From Paramacrobiotus metropolitanus (lineage: Eukaryota > Tardigrada > Eutardigrada > Parachela > Macrobiotidae): 64,000 bases of DNA. The position numbers and the translations under genes are program-made. The notes under the pieces are model-generated. The model worked only from the letters and a program-made list of their open reading frames with translations, searched no databases and was not told the DNA's origin. Where the stretch lies: positions 1 to 64,000 of the forward strand of contig NW_026570413.1 of the NCBI RefSeq assembly GCF_019649055.1, written 5' to 3'. Every line of letters begins with the position of its first letter. The stretch's first letter is position 1. This document shows, piece by piece, positions 1 to 10,311 of the stretch.

Positions 1-361
1 TCACGTAATGATTTTTATATAGATAATTGAGCGACAGCTCTGATTCACTTTTATGATTTTGCTACTGTTTACTGATTCATTTGAGCGATATGCTCACTCG
101 TGCTATCTGATATTATTCTTTTCTACTTGTTTACCTACATATACTGCTGTTCTTCACTTCTACTTCAACAGATGCATGCATTCAGTACCACTTCCGACAG
201 TACACTTTGTACTTCTGCCTGATTTCTTTTCTAATAACAATTCCCTGCCTCGCGTGGTCTTTCCGTTTACCATTAATGCATATTATCATATGTTAGCATA
301 CCGGCCGGTTTAGCCGTGCCGTGACCTTTAATTACTTTGCTCTGCCATAAATTATGTAACA
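1..361 (+). repeat. 5' long terminal repeat (first 2 bases outside window)
   Basis: This matches 5903-6263 at 356 of 361 positions by direct comparison, with no indels. Differences are at 20, 58, 64, 96 and 98; everything from 99 to 361 is identical. It ends in GTAACA at 361, directly before the primer-binding site. A TATATA string at 16-21 is the only TATA-like element I see, and it reads TATACA in the 3' copy, so a promoter call would be weak. No AATAAA polyadenylation signal is evident. The 86-codon open frame at 53-313 recurs in the other LTR and is not treated as a gene. Confidence 0.93.
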
Positions 362-364
362 AAC

Positions 365-380
365 TGGTCCGACGACTGAG
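365..380 (+). other. Putative tRNA primer-binding site
   Basis: TGGTCCGACGACTGAG starts three bases after the end of the 5' LTR. LTR elements prime minus-strand synthesis from a tRNA 3' end, and the leading TGG is the complement of the universal CCA tail. The primer would be a tRNA ending in GTCGGACCA. I do not recognise which tRNA that is. Confidence 0.7.
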
Positions 381-1650
381 AAGTACCTGTCGGTTACTTC
401 AGCCGTCAGTTATTATTTGTATTATTGTTTTCTTTTCTTTATGTGCGATGCTTTAATTCGGCGATACCATCATCCATTCCCAGCGGGTGCCGTCACTACT
501 ATCACCTGCGCCACTTCCGAGAAGTGCGGTTTCCAAGCACCTGCAAGCCGTATCCAGAAGCTGCGCTCACACGCGCTTTCCGCTTTAATCATTTGTAATA
601 CCAGTTAACCATGTGCCGTCGTGAGTATCCTTAAAAATTGCTACTTTATAAATGTAATAACGATAAACCGAGTGCAATATTACCGATGAATTTGTTCTTA
701 TGGCAACGTTCGGGTTTTAAATAAAATGTCTCTCGAAAACGGCTATATGGCGTGTGATATTGGTGCGTCAGCTGCTGATCCAGTTCTTAGAGATCTGCCT
801 TCATTAAAATAATTTGCACTGCGCTTTTAATTATCTCATGAAATTTCCGCCGAACTGTGCAGAGTTGAAAAATTGCAGTTGAAAAATGTTTCTTTTGTTT
901 TCGAATTACCGAATATTTCTCGATATGCCTGACCGTATTGTTTTTCATTTTAAGAACACTGTTCACAGATTGCGTCTTGAAACAAGAAAGATCATTCGTG
1001 TAACTGCTTTCTAATTTCGCTTTGCTGTTTCATGGTAAAAAAAAAAGGTTTTTACATTTCGAATATTCCCATGAAGGTTGATTGGATTAAATTTACGTCG
1101 ATGCCGTATCAGTGCTTCCGAAAAGTGATAACTCGATATTACAACAATCTTTACTTGACAGCATGTGTCGGTTACGATATTTCTGTTGGACAATCGAACT
1201 ATCAGTTCTCTGCTTATGAAATTTAATAATTCGTTAGCAAGATAGTTCGTTTCTGATGTTTTTGGTGACCTTTGTTTTCGGAAAATAAAATACTTTACGT
1301 TTGTTGTTTATCGATTTGTGCCTTGATCTTATCCTGTTTTGACTCGTTGAGTCAGTAAGTGTTTGCATGCCGGGGCTATGCCCTACCCAAAATCTGGAAC
1401 TGCCGAACCCATTTACATTTTTTCTCATTGTTGGAAAATTCAGAGATTACTGGGCTTGTTTACTGATTACCGATTTGATAAGAGTATTCTTCTTTGACTA
1501 ATACCGTTTCTTGTGACCAATCTCTAACCGAACCTAGTTCCACGTTCCTGGCCGTTCCTAAAATAACCTCCAATCTATCTGATTAATCAGACTTGCCAAA
1601 CCTTATTACTCAACGTTTTTCTTGGTTGTTAAATTTGCGGCAATACTGAA
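381..1650 (+). other. Untranslated leader of the retroelement, no gene seen
   Basis: About 1.27 kb lies between the primer-binding site and the gag-like ORF. Only short frames of about 60 codons occur on either strand, and none resembles a known protein. The region is AT-rich with scattered T runs. In a retroelement it would hold the 5' untranslated leader and perhaps a packaging signal, but no specific structure can be supported from reading alone. Confidence 0.6.
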
Positions 1651-2187
1651 ATGAATCAGCCCAAAAGAACTGGTAACTACCCTCCCACTGTCCAGTCAAG
1701 AGAAGCAGATCAAAGCTTGGTTGAGTCATTTCTGTTGGCCATGAAATCATCAGAAAAGCTTCGTACACGTCGGCATTCAGTTGCAGTCATGGACCACGAG
1801 CTTCTCAAGGACTCTGCTCCATGCAGCCCGGTCGTCGATTTTCTAGGGCCTGTTACAGTTATCAAAACTCCGGTTTTGTTATCAATGGTTGCCAAAGTAA
1901 ACAAGTTTTTGAATGAGTACAGTTCTCTTTTAAATCAGCTTAATGCGCCGTCCAAGCCCAAACGTAAACGCGAAAGCCGTGCGTGTAACTACTGCCATAA
2001 AGTTGGTCACCTTTATTCCGTGTGTTACTTAAACCCAAATAGCCGTAATTACAGGCCTGTTGAAAAGGGTAAACGTAACACTACTAACGTTGGTGGTGCA
2101 CGTCAACAGTCGGCAAGCGGTGAGCATTCGGCCACGCAAGCCAGATCACCGTTCCGTTCGGCAAGTGCACCGGGACAGCCACACTGA
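1651..2187 (+). CDS. Gag-like protein with one CCHC zinc knuckle
   Basis: A 178-residue ORF from ATG 1651 to TGA 2185-2187. An in-frame TAA lies at 1630-1632 and the first ATG after it is 1651, with G at -3, so this start is the natural one. Residues 112-125 form a CX2CX4HX4C knuckle (C112, C115, H120, C125, with the typical G119-H120 pair), the RNA-binding motif of retroelement nucleocapsids. A basic patch (KPKRKRESR, 102-110) precedes it, and a basic, Ser/Ala-rich tail follows (about 140-178). Residues 1-100 contain short hydrophobic stretches (for example 61-81) but no capsid domain I can name. It is shorter than typical Gag proteins, and no protease or polymerase follows in any frame. The likely role is binding the element RNA during particle formation, inferred from the motif and its position. 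A host CCHC protein is less likely because the ORF sits between matched LTRs. Confidence 0.72.
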   Translation: MNQPKRTGNYPPTVQSREADQSLVESFLLAMKSSEKLRTRRHSVAVMDHELLKDSAPCSPVVDFLGPVTVIKTPVLLSMVAKVNKFLNEYSSLLNQLNAPSKPKRKRESRACNYCHKVGHLYSVCYLNPNSRNYRPVEKGKRNTTNVGGARQQSASGEHSATQARSPFRSASAPGQPH

Positions 2188-5083
2188 TATTAATGAGGCT
2201 GTTGTATATATGCTTGTATATACGCCAAGTTGTATTGGATTATTTATGAAACACTAAAAAATGTTTATGAGACTTTTCCGTTTTCAAAATATAACTGTCC
2301 TGCCTTAATACTGCATGTGGATATGCGTTTAGTGCATCGTTTTGTAGGAATGTTATGACCGTCTAAAATGTAGTAAAAAAATAACCGTTTTGTTTTAGCT
2401 CTTTAACTTTGTAACCTTTTATCCACTTTGAATCACTTATCATTCGATTTCATAAAATGTTTGGCTCAAATCATTGACGGATCCGACCTAACGTACAACT
2501 GGTTTTTAAACTTACTGTATGAAGTTTTTTGTCAAAGAGGGGAAGGGATAAAAGCGACGTAATAGATTCTGCAATAATTATCTATCCAGGAAGAAGCACA
2601 TCGGCGAATGAATTATCTCAAGCAATGCACGTGTGCTTTTTATGTTTTTGATATTTTTATTTTGAGGAATTGCACGTGTGTTTTTGGAATTTTCATTGTT
2701 GAACTGGCCAGAGAATAAATGACTCCGCAAAGCGACGGCACTGGATAGACACAACTAGTAGGTCAAGGTGACAGATTGGACGAACGTTGTGCCCAATGTA
2801 CATACTTTATTCGCATAGCTGAAAACTACCAGAGTGCGAGTCTGGATTAACGTTTTTGTTTATGCAACAAAATTAATCACTGTGAACTCTAGAACTGCAG
2901 ACTAGAATTTGCTTTGATTTAAATTAAATATTAATTAAAGCTTCAGACCGTTGCGCTGTGGGTGACGTATAGCTGTGAATAATCAGGTGCATACATGGTT
3001 AACGAAAAGGTTGACTTAGTGTTTGAAAAGAAAGTGCACGTTCTTTTTAAAACTTTAGTATCACCTAGGGGAAGAACTACAGACTCGTCCGGAGAGCGTA
3101 GTGACCCAGCCGGTAAAATAATGAATTGTTGCATTTAATCAAAGGCAAAAGCCTCGGAGTCAAGTTAATGTTCGTTTAGTTGAAAAGAGTATACTCAGAC
3201 CGGCGAAGCTATACTATGGACCGCAGTAAAAGTTGGCAGAATCTTAATGAATCCCCTGTGTAGTGATAAAGTGCGAGTAACGTCCACGCATATTGTATTT
3301 TAATTTGGAATTTTGACAGCCCGAAACTGAAGAGTTTTCTTAAACTCAGATTGGTTTATCTAAGGTTGAAAGAGCCAAAAAAAAGGGATTCTAATCTTGG
3401 AACTCAATAAGTAATGCGTTTTTGATTGTCCGATATTACTGATAATTGCGTGTTTGAAAAGGTATATTTTATTGCTTTTATTTGTACTCTTTCGAATGGT
3501 TATTTCTTTTCCACGATGGTATTTGTATATGTTAGTTAAGTGTTTTCTGCAGCATTGGTGTTCCACGAAACGCGATGTTTTTGAAAAGCCTCCGCATTTA
3601 CTGCAGCCCGCCCGCAGATCTGCACCCTCATAGGCCCGTTATTATACGTTGATATAAAAATTATACGCTCGAGACAAATGTGTTAGCAAATGAAGTTGTT
3701 CAAAAAATCACTCCTGTTGGAAATTTAAAAAAATTTGCATGATCATAACGGCGGATTGTGCCGGATGTATTTATTTTCTCGCAACGTGCTAAACTGAGTT
3801 TCATTTCTCTTCAAATGGCTCTTTGTAAATTTTAGGACTGCGCAGACTGAGATTTACATTGATTCCAAACAAAAATAAGTTTATTTCTGACTTTTCAGTT
3901 ATAACTGAATGTAGTCTGTCTTGAAAAATTTTATTGCGAATCATAACAGCTGTCAATATATTGCCGAAAGTGTAACGCTCCACCTGCATTTGTGGAAATC
4001 ATACAAAAGGCCGTAAAAATGAGAACGGTATTCCATTTACGGAAGCACAGTTGAGCCGTGAAATCGTCTTTGTAGTTTGCGCTTGTAAGTGTCATTCCAG
4101 GCAAACGCGCTCTGTGTTCAGCCTCCTGTGGGCGTACACCTCCTTGTAATCCACAAGCCTAGTGAAAGCCGACCGGCTCAGTAAGGCTTGGATCAACACA
4201 CTATTTCTTGAGCGGACACACCCGTGAACTCCCTACAGCTGACCGAATCGTTACTCGCGTTGGACCGATTATGCACAACTGTGGATGGACGGATACCGTT
4301 TGGATTCCACACGTGTTCCCCGACCTTTTCGTCTCTTTACGTCGTTTCCGTACTGCTATGGACGCTGGCCCCTTTGATAACGGAGGACCATTAACCAACA
4401 GCTCAGTATAATCGCTTAGCATTAGCCTTGTTTTACCGCTCATGTAAAGTCAGCCAGCAAATAAATTAAAATTTAAAAAATATTACCCTAAAAGTTCAAA
4501 AATATTCTATTTCATTTTGATTGTTCGTCTATTTTGCGTAATTAATTGTTTGTCTATTTTGTTTTTTAATTAAATTTAAGTCAGGTTCTTGCATTATATA
4601 TAGGTAGGTTTAAAATCGTCTGGATTATTGTACTAAATCTTCCCAATATAAAAAAAATCGCTTTATTCTTGAAGAAAAAATTATGAAATAATACTGGTTT
4701 GGAAATTTTCTTCGCCACTTGTGTGATTTTAATTCGAATTTTAAAAAAAGTATCTAGGAGATAAACCCGGTTCTATCCTCGAAAACCCAGCGACATCGGG
4801 CTCGCTAACTGAAGTTTCAGGTCGCCGCATTTTATCAGTCATCATAGCCTTGAAGAGATGAGCGAGTGCTCATATCGATTGCCCTGCATTACAACCATGG
4901 TTAGAGCATAGTATTTGTGTAAATAGATGGAAATCAAACTTTTCTGAGGCAAAATTTAATTTTAAAATTTAAATAATTTACGAATATTCTGGTGCAGCAG
5001 TTTGTTTGCACAGTGTCTACGCGAATCAAAATCGCTCACAGGCCTCACGATTCACCCACTCCAGTCTAGAATCGATGTACAAA
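2188..5083. other. Long non-coding internal region of the retroelement
   Basis: About 2.9 kb where a complete element would carry pol. Open frames stay at or below about 80 codons on both strands, and none shows reverse transcriptase, RNase H, integrase or protease motifs. AT-rich runs are common (for example around 4460-4760). A near-repeat of GCACGTGTG followed by T runs occurs at about 2628 and 2672, 44-45 bp apart. I see no tRNA, rRNA or other recognisable gene. A very decayed pol cannot be excluded by eye. Confidence 0.6.
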
Positions 5084-5210
5084 ACCTGTCTGAAACAGCA
5101 ATACCATCTGCTGTAAAGTCTCTGACGAGAACCTTTCTGAAACAGCACAAAGTTGGCTGTAATGTCTATGACCAAAACTTGTTAGTAAAAGCAATACCAT
5201 TTGCTATAAT
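5084..5210 (+). repeat. Imperfect triple tandem repeat, 46-47 bp unit
   Basis: Three diverged copies begin at 5084, 5131 and 5177. Copies 1 and 2 share ACC-T-TCTGAAACAGCA near the start and GCTGTAA-GTCT-TGAC in the second half. Copy 3 is truncated but keeps AGCAATACCAT-TGCT-TA in register with copy 1. The unit is not a multiple of three in every copy, and the 70-codon frame across it (5002-5214) resembles no known protein, so this is described as a DNA repeat. Confidence 0.7.
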
Positions 5211-5891
5211 ATAAAAAAAGCGACAAAACGAAAAAAGAAGAAGAAGAATAGAAAAGGAATTCTGTACGGAATCGTACAGGCGCGACTCGATCGCAGCATA
5301 CGCGAACTTACCAGTCAGACAAGCGTTAGCATCGTAGACTGAATGCACTAAAGTTGCATTAAAAAAGGGGAAAAGAGGCGTGTGTCTAGACAAGCGGACG
5401 AACAATGTTTGAAACCAGTGACTTAATATCTATAAATCAGTTTTTCTTATCCATTTTGCCTCAGAAAGTGAGATGTCTGTTTATTTGCTTGAATACGGTG
5501 TTGTGTTGTGGTTTTGGTGTATGGTTAACCACGGATCAAAGTTCAAGTTCAAGTGCGACCGAATGATATCATCGATAGAACCGCATTTATTATGAAAATG
5601 AGTCAGGGAATTTAAATCCAAAAATATTTAGAAAATGAAAATTTGGTTCAACCCGGGTTTTTCCTACAAGCGTTCCAAAAATAAAATTCAAACTATTCCG
5701 CTGTATTATTTGTATTTCTTCTAACAGTATCAAGTATAAATATTAATTGCATAATTACAGTATTATTAGCCGTTCCTGGATGTGTTTCGAAAATTTCAAA
5801 ATGCAAAAATAGCTGCTTTATCGTATTGCTGGTTGACTGGCTTTCTGGCTTTTCTTATAGTAATTATGGACTGCGGACAGTCCTTCCACAC
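5211..5891. other. Non-coding 3' internal region with a purine-rich run
   Basis: No gene is seen. A 19-base all-purine run at 5230-5248 consists of an A tract followed by GAA triplets. It could serve as a second internal polypurine tract or simply be a short GAA microsatellite. The remainder is AT-rich and without recognisable motifs up to the polypurine tract next to the 3' LTR. Confidence 0.5.
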
Positions 5892-5900
5892 GGAGAGAAG
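5892..5900 (+). other. Polypurine tract for plus-strand priming
   Basis: GGAGAGAAG lies immediately upstream of the TG that opens the 3' LTR. In LTR retrotransposons the RNase H-resistant polypurine tract sits exactly here and primes plus-strand synthesis, so its position independently supports the LTR start at 5901. Confidence 0.8.
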
Positions 5901-6263
5901 TGTCACGTAATGATTTTTATACAGATAATTGAGCGACAGCTCTGATTCACTTTTATGATGTTGCTTCTGTTTACTGATTCATTTGAGCGATATGCTCGCC
6001 CGTGCTATCTGATATTATTCTTTTCTACTTGTTTACCTACATATACTGCTGTTCTTCACTTCTACTTCAACAGATGCATGCATTCAGTACCACTTCCGAC
6101 AGTACACTTTGTACTTCTGCCTGATTTCTTTTCTAATAACAATTCCCTGCCTCGCGTGGTCTTTCCGTTTACCATTAATGCATATTATCATATGTTAGCA
6201 TACCGGCCGGTTTAGCCGTGCCGTGACCTTTAATTACTTTGCTCTGCCATAAATTATGTAACA
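5901..6263 (+). repeat. 3' long terminal repeat, complete (363 bp)
   Basis: It opens TGTCACGTAA directly after the polypurine tract and ends GTAACA. Differences from the 5' copy fall at 5922 (C for T), 5960 (G for T), 5966 (T for A), 5998 (G for A) and 6000 (C for T); the remaining 263 bases are identical. At 6264 the sequence switches within one base to satellite, in the middle of a monomer. The LTR points in the same direction as the satellite monomers, so any read-out transcription would run into the array. Confidence 0.95.
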
Positions 6264-9200
6264 CTACGTGGTCAAACTGCTCCAAAGTCTGCCTTTAAGG
6301 GTTATTCGATGCGCTGAGCACGAATTTCAAGTCGGTTTGCAAAAAAACTTTCACCGTAAAAAGTTATGGAAAACTTGCATTTTCACCGGCATTTTTAGAT
6401 CTCAATAACTACGTGGTCAAACTGCTCCAAAGACTGCTTTTAAGGGTGATTCGATGCGCTGAGCACGAATTTTGAGTCGGTTTGCAAAAAAAATCTCACC
6501 GAAAAAAGTTATGGAAAACTTGACTTTTCACCGGCATTTTTGGACCTCAATAACAACGTGGTGAAACTCCTCCAAAGTCTGCTTTTAAGGGTAATTTGAT
6601 GCGCTGAGCACGAATCTGATATCAGTTTGCAAAAAAAATTTCACCAGAAGAAGTTACTGTCAGACGTGTCACATTTTCGCCATGTTGTCAGAACTCAATA
6701 ACTACGTGGTGAAACTGCTCCGACGTCTGCCTTTAAGGGTTATTCGAAGCGCTGAGCACGAATTTCAAGTCGGTTGGCAAAAAAACTTTCACCGTAAAAA
6801 GTTATGGAAAACTTGACTATTCACCGGCATTTTTAGATCTCAATAACTACGTGGTGAAACTGCTCCAAAGTCTGCTTTTAAGGGTTATTTGATGCGCTGA
6901 GCACGAATTTCAAGTCGGTTTGCAAAAAAAATTTCAACGAAAAAAGTTATGGAAAACTTGACTATTCACCGGCATTTTTAGATCTCAATAACTACGTGGT
7001 GAAACTGCTCGAAAGTCTGCTTTTAAGGGTTATTTGATGCGCTGAGCACGAATTTCAAGTCGGTTTGCGAAAAAAATTTCAACGAAAAAAGTTATGGCAA
7101 ACTTGACTATTCACCGGCATTTTTAGATCTCAATAACTACGTGGTCAAACTGCTCCAAAGTCTGCTTTTAAGGGTTATTCGATGCGCTGAGCACGAATTT
7201 TGAGTCGGTTTGCAAAAAAAATTTCACCGAAAAAAGTTATGGAAAACTTGACTTTTCACCGGCATTTTGGACCTCAATAACAACGTGGTGAAACTCCTCC
7301 AAAGTCTGCTTTTAAGGGTTATTTGATGCGCTGAGCACGAATTTTGAGTCGGTTTGCAAAAAAAATTTCACCGAAAAAAGTTATGGAAAACTTGACTTTT
7401 CACCGGCATTTTTGGACCTCAATAACAACGTGGTGAAACTCCTCCAAAGTCTGCTTTTAAGGGTTATTTGATGCGCTGAGCACGAATCTGATATCAGTTT
7501 GCAAAAAAAATTTCACCAGAAGAAGTTACTGTCAGACGTGTCACATTTTCGCCATGTTGTCAGAACTCAATAACTACGTGGTGAAACTGCTCCGACGTCT
7601 GCCTTTAAGGGTTATTCGAAGCGCTGAGCACGAATTTCAAGTCGGTTGGCAAAAAAACTTTCACCGTAAAAAGTTATGGAAAACTTGACTATTCACCGGC
7701 ATTTTTAGATCTCAATAACTACGTGGTGAAACTGCTCCAAAGTCTGCTTTTAAGGGTTATTTGATGCGCTGAGCACGAATTTCAAGTCGGTTAGCAAAAA
7801 AAATTTCAACGAAAAAAGTTATGGAAAACTTGACTATTCACCGGCATTTTTAGATCTCAATAACTACTTGGTGAAACTGCTCAAATGTCTGCTTTTAAGG
7901 GTTATTTGATGCGCTGAGCACGAATTTCAAGTCGGTTTGCGAAAAAAATTTCAACGAAAAAAGTTATGGCAAACTTGACTATTCACCGGCATTTTTAGAT
8001 CTCAATAACTACGTGGTCAAACTGCTCCAAAGTCAGCTTTTAAGGGTTATTCGATGCGCTGAGCACGAATTTTGAGTCGGTTTGCAAAAAAAATTTCACC
8101 GAAAAAAGTTATGGAAAACTTGCATTTTCACCGGCATTTTTAGATCTCAATAACTACGTGGTCAAACTGCTCCAAAGTCTGCTTTTAAGGGTTATTCGAT
8201 GCGCTGAGCACGAATTTTGAGTCGGTTTGCAAAAAAAATTTCACCGAAAAAAGTTATGGAAAACTTGACTTTTCACCGGCATTTTTGGACCTCAATAACA
8301 ACGTGGTGAAACTCCTCCAAAGTCTGCTTTTAAGGGTTATTTGATGCGCTGAGCACGAATTTTGAGTCGGTTTGCAAAAAAAATTTCACCGAAAAAAGTT
8401 ATGGAAAACTTGCATTTTCACCGGCATTTTTAGATCTCAATAACTACGTGGTCAAACTGCTCCAAAGTCTGCTTTTAAGGGTTATTCGATGCGCTGAGCA
8501 CGAAATTCAAGTCGGTTTGCAAAAAAAATTTCACCGAAAAAAGTTATGGAAAACTTGCATTTTCACCGGCATTTTCGGATCTCAATAAGAACGTGGTGAA
8601 ACTCCTCCAAAGTCTGCTTTTAAGGGTTATTTGATGCGCTGAGCACGAATTTCAAGTCGGTTTGCAAAAAAAATTTCACCGAAAAAAGTTATGGAAAACT
8701 TGACTATTCACCGGCATTTTTAGATCTCAATAACTACGTGGTGAAACTGCTCGAAAGTCTGCTTTTAAGGGTTATTTGATGCGCTGAGCACGAATTTCAA
8801 GTCGGTTTGCGAAAAAATTTCAACGAAAAAAGTTATGGCAAACTTGACTATTCACCGGCATTTTTAGATCTCAATAACTACGTGGTCAAACTGCTCCAAA
8901 GTCTGCCTCTAAGGGTTATTCGATGCGCTGAGCACGAATTTTGAGTCGGTTTGCAAAAAAAATTTCACCGAAAAAAGTTATGGAAAACTTGCATTTTCAC
9001 CGGCATTTTTAGATCTCAATAACTACGTGGTCAAACTGCTCCAAAGTCTCCTTTTAAGGGTTATTCGATGCGCTGAGCATGAAATTCAAGTCGGTTTGCA
9101 AAAAAAATTTCACCGAAAAAAGTTATGGAAAACTTGACTATTCGCCGGCATTTTTAGATCTCAATAACTGCGTGGTCAAACTGCTCCAAAGTCTGTTTTT

Positions 9201-10311
9201 AAGGGTTATTCGATGCGCTGAGCACGAATTTCAAGTCGGTTTGCAAAAAAAATTTCACCGAAAAATGTTATGGAAAACTTGCATTTTCACCGGCATTTTC
9301 GGATCTCAATAAGAACGTGGTGAAACTCCTCCAAAGTCTGCTTTTAAGGGTTATTTGATGCGCTGAGCACGAATTTCAAGTCGGTTTGCAAAAAAATTTC
9401 ACCGAAAAAAGTTATGGAAAACTTGACTATTCACCGGCATTTTTAGATCTCAATAACTACGTGGTGAAACTGCTCCAAAGTCTGCTTTTAAGGGTTATTC
9501 GATGCGCTGAGCACGAATTTCAAGTCGGTTTGCAAAAAAATTTCACCGAAAAAGTTATGGAAAACTTGACTATTCACCGGCATTTTTAGATCTCAATAAC
9601 TACGTGGTCAAACTGCTCCAAAGTCTGCTTTTAAGGGTTATTCGATGCGCTGAGCACGAATTTCAAGTCGGTTTGCAAAAAAAATTTCACCGAAAAAGTT
9701 ATGGAAAACTTGCATTTCACCGGCATTTTTAGATCTCAATAACTACGTGGTGAAACTGCTCCAAAGTCTGCTTTTAAGGGTTATTCGATGCGCTGAGCAC
9801 GAATTTCAAGTCGGTTTGCAAAAAAAATTTCACCGAAAAAAGTTATGGAAAACTTGACTATTCACCGGCATTTTTAGATCTCAATAACTACGTGGTCAAA
9901 CTGCTCCAAAGTCTGCTTTTAAGGGTTATTCGATGCGCTGAGCACGAATTTCAAGTCGGTTTGCAAAAAAATTTCACCGAAAAAGTTATGGAAAACTTGC
10001 ATTTTCACCGGCATTTTGGATCTCAATAACTACGTGGTGAAACTGCTCCAAAGTCTGCTTTTAAGGGTTATTTGATGCGCTGAGCACGAATTTCAAGTCG
10101 GTTTGCAAAAAAAATTTCAACGAAAAAAGTTATGGAAAACTTGACTATTCACCGGCATTTTTAGATCTCAATAACTACGTGGTCAAACTGCTCCAAAGTC
10201 TGCTTTTAAGGGTTATTCGATGCGCTGAGCACGAATTTCAAGTCGGTTTGCAAAAAAAATTTCACCGAAAAAAGTTATGGAAAACTTGCATTTTCACCGG
10301 CATTTTCGGAT
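6264..10311 (+). repeat. Satellite domain 1: A-rich, six-monomer (~870 bp) unit
   Basis: Almost all monomers are class A; class B appears only around 6.6 and 7.5 kb. The B-containing junction (CGAATCTGATATCAG at 6611 and 7483) recurs at 872 bp. The linked A variant GTTATGGCAAAC recurs at 7091, 7963 and 8832 (872 and 869 bp). This is a six-monomer higher-order unit with about three visible copies. Many monomers carry GGTCAAACTG in place of GGTGAAACTG, and AACTCCTCC in place of AACTGCTCC. Divergence between neighbours is the highest in the window by eye. Confidence 0.85.

Larger units (their letters stand above)
1..6263 (+). mobile_element. LTR retrotransposon, gag-only, non-autonomous (TR-GAG/LARD-like)
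   Basis: Two near-identical direct repeats (1-361 and 5901-6263) flank about 5.5 kb of internal DNA. The order is LTR, primer-binding site, gag-like ORF with zinc knuckle, long non-coding stretch, polypurine tract, LTR. The 3' LTR begins TGTCAC and ends GTAACA, the usual TG...CA termini; the 5' LTR lacks only its leading TG because the window starts there. The base after the 3' LTR lies inside a satellite monomer, so the right edge is an insertion junction. A 5-bp target duplication would be CTACG (6264-6268), but the left flank is not visible. No reverse transcriptase, RNase H, protease or integrase ORF can be seen, so mobilisation would need enzymes from a related element. Superfamily (Gypsy, Copia or BEL) cannot be assigned without pol. 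Confidence 0.9.

Noticed and set aside
53-313. 86-codon ORF inside the 5' LTR and its copy at 5955-6215
   Set aside because: It lies wholly in the LTR, is duplicated because the LTR is, and its product resembles nothing known; a chance frame in T-rich DNA is more likely.
2060-2257. 65-codon ORF overlapping the end of the gag-like ORF in another frame, considered as a frameshifted pol start
   Set aside because: It stops after 65 codons, has no protease or polymerase motif, and I see no convincing slippery site.
4201-4443. 80-codon minus-strand and 67-codon plus-strand frames in the internal region
   Set aside because: They overlap on opposite strands, lack recognisable domains, and are of a length expected by chance.
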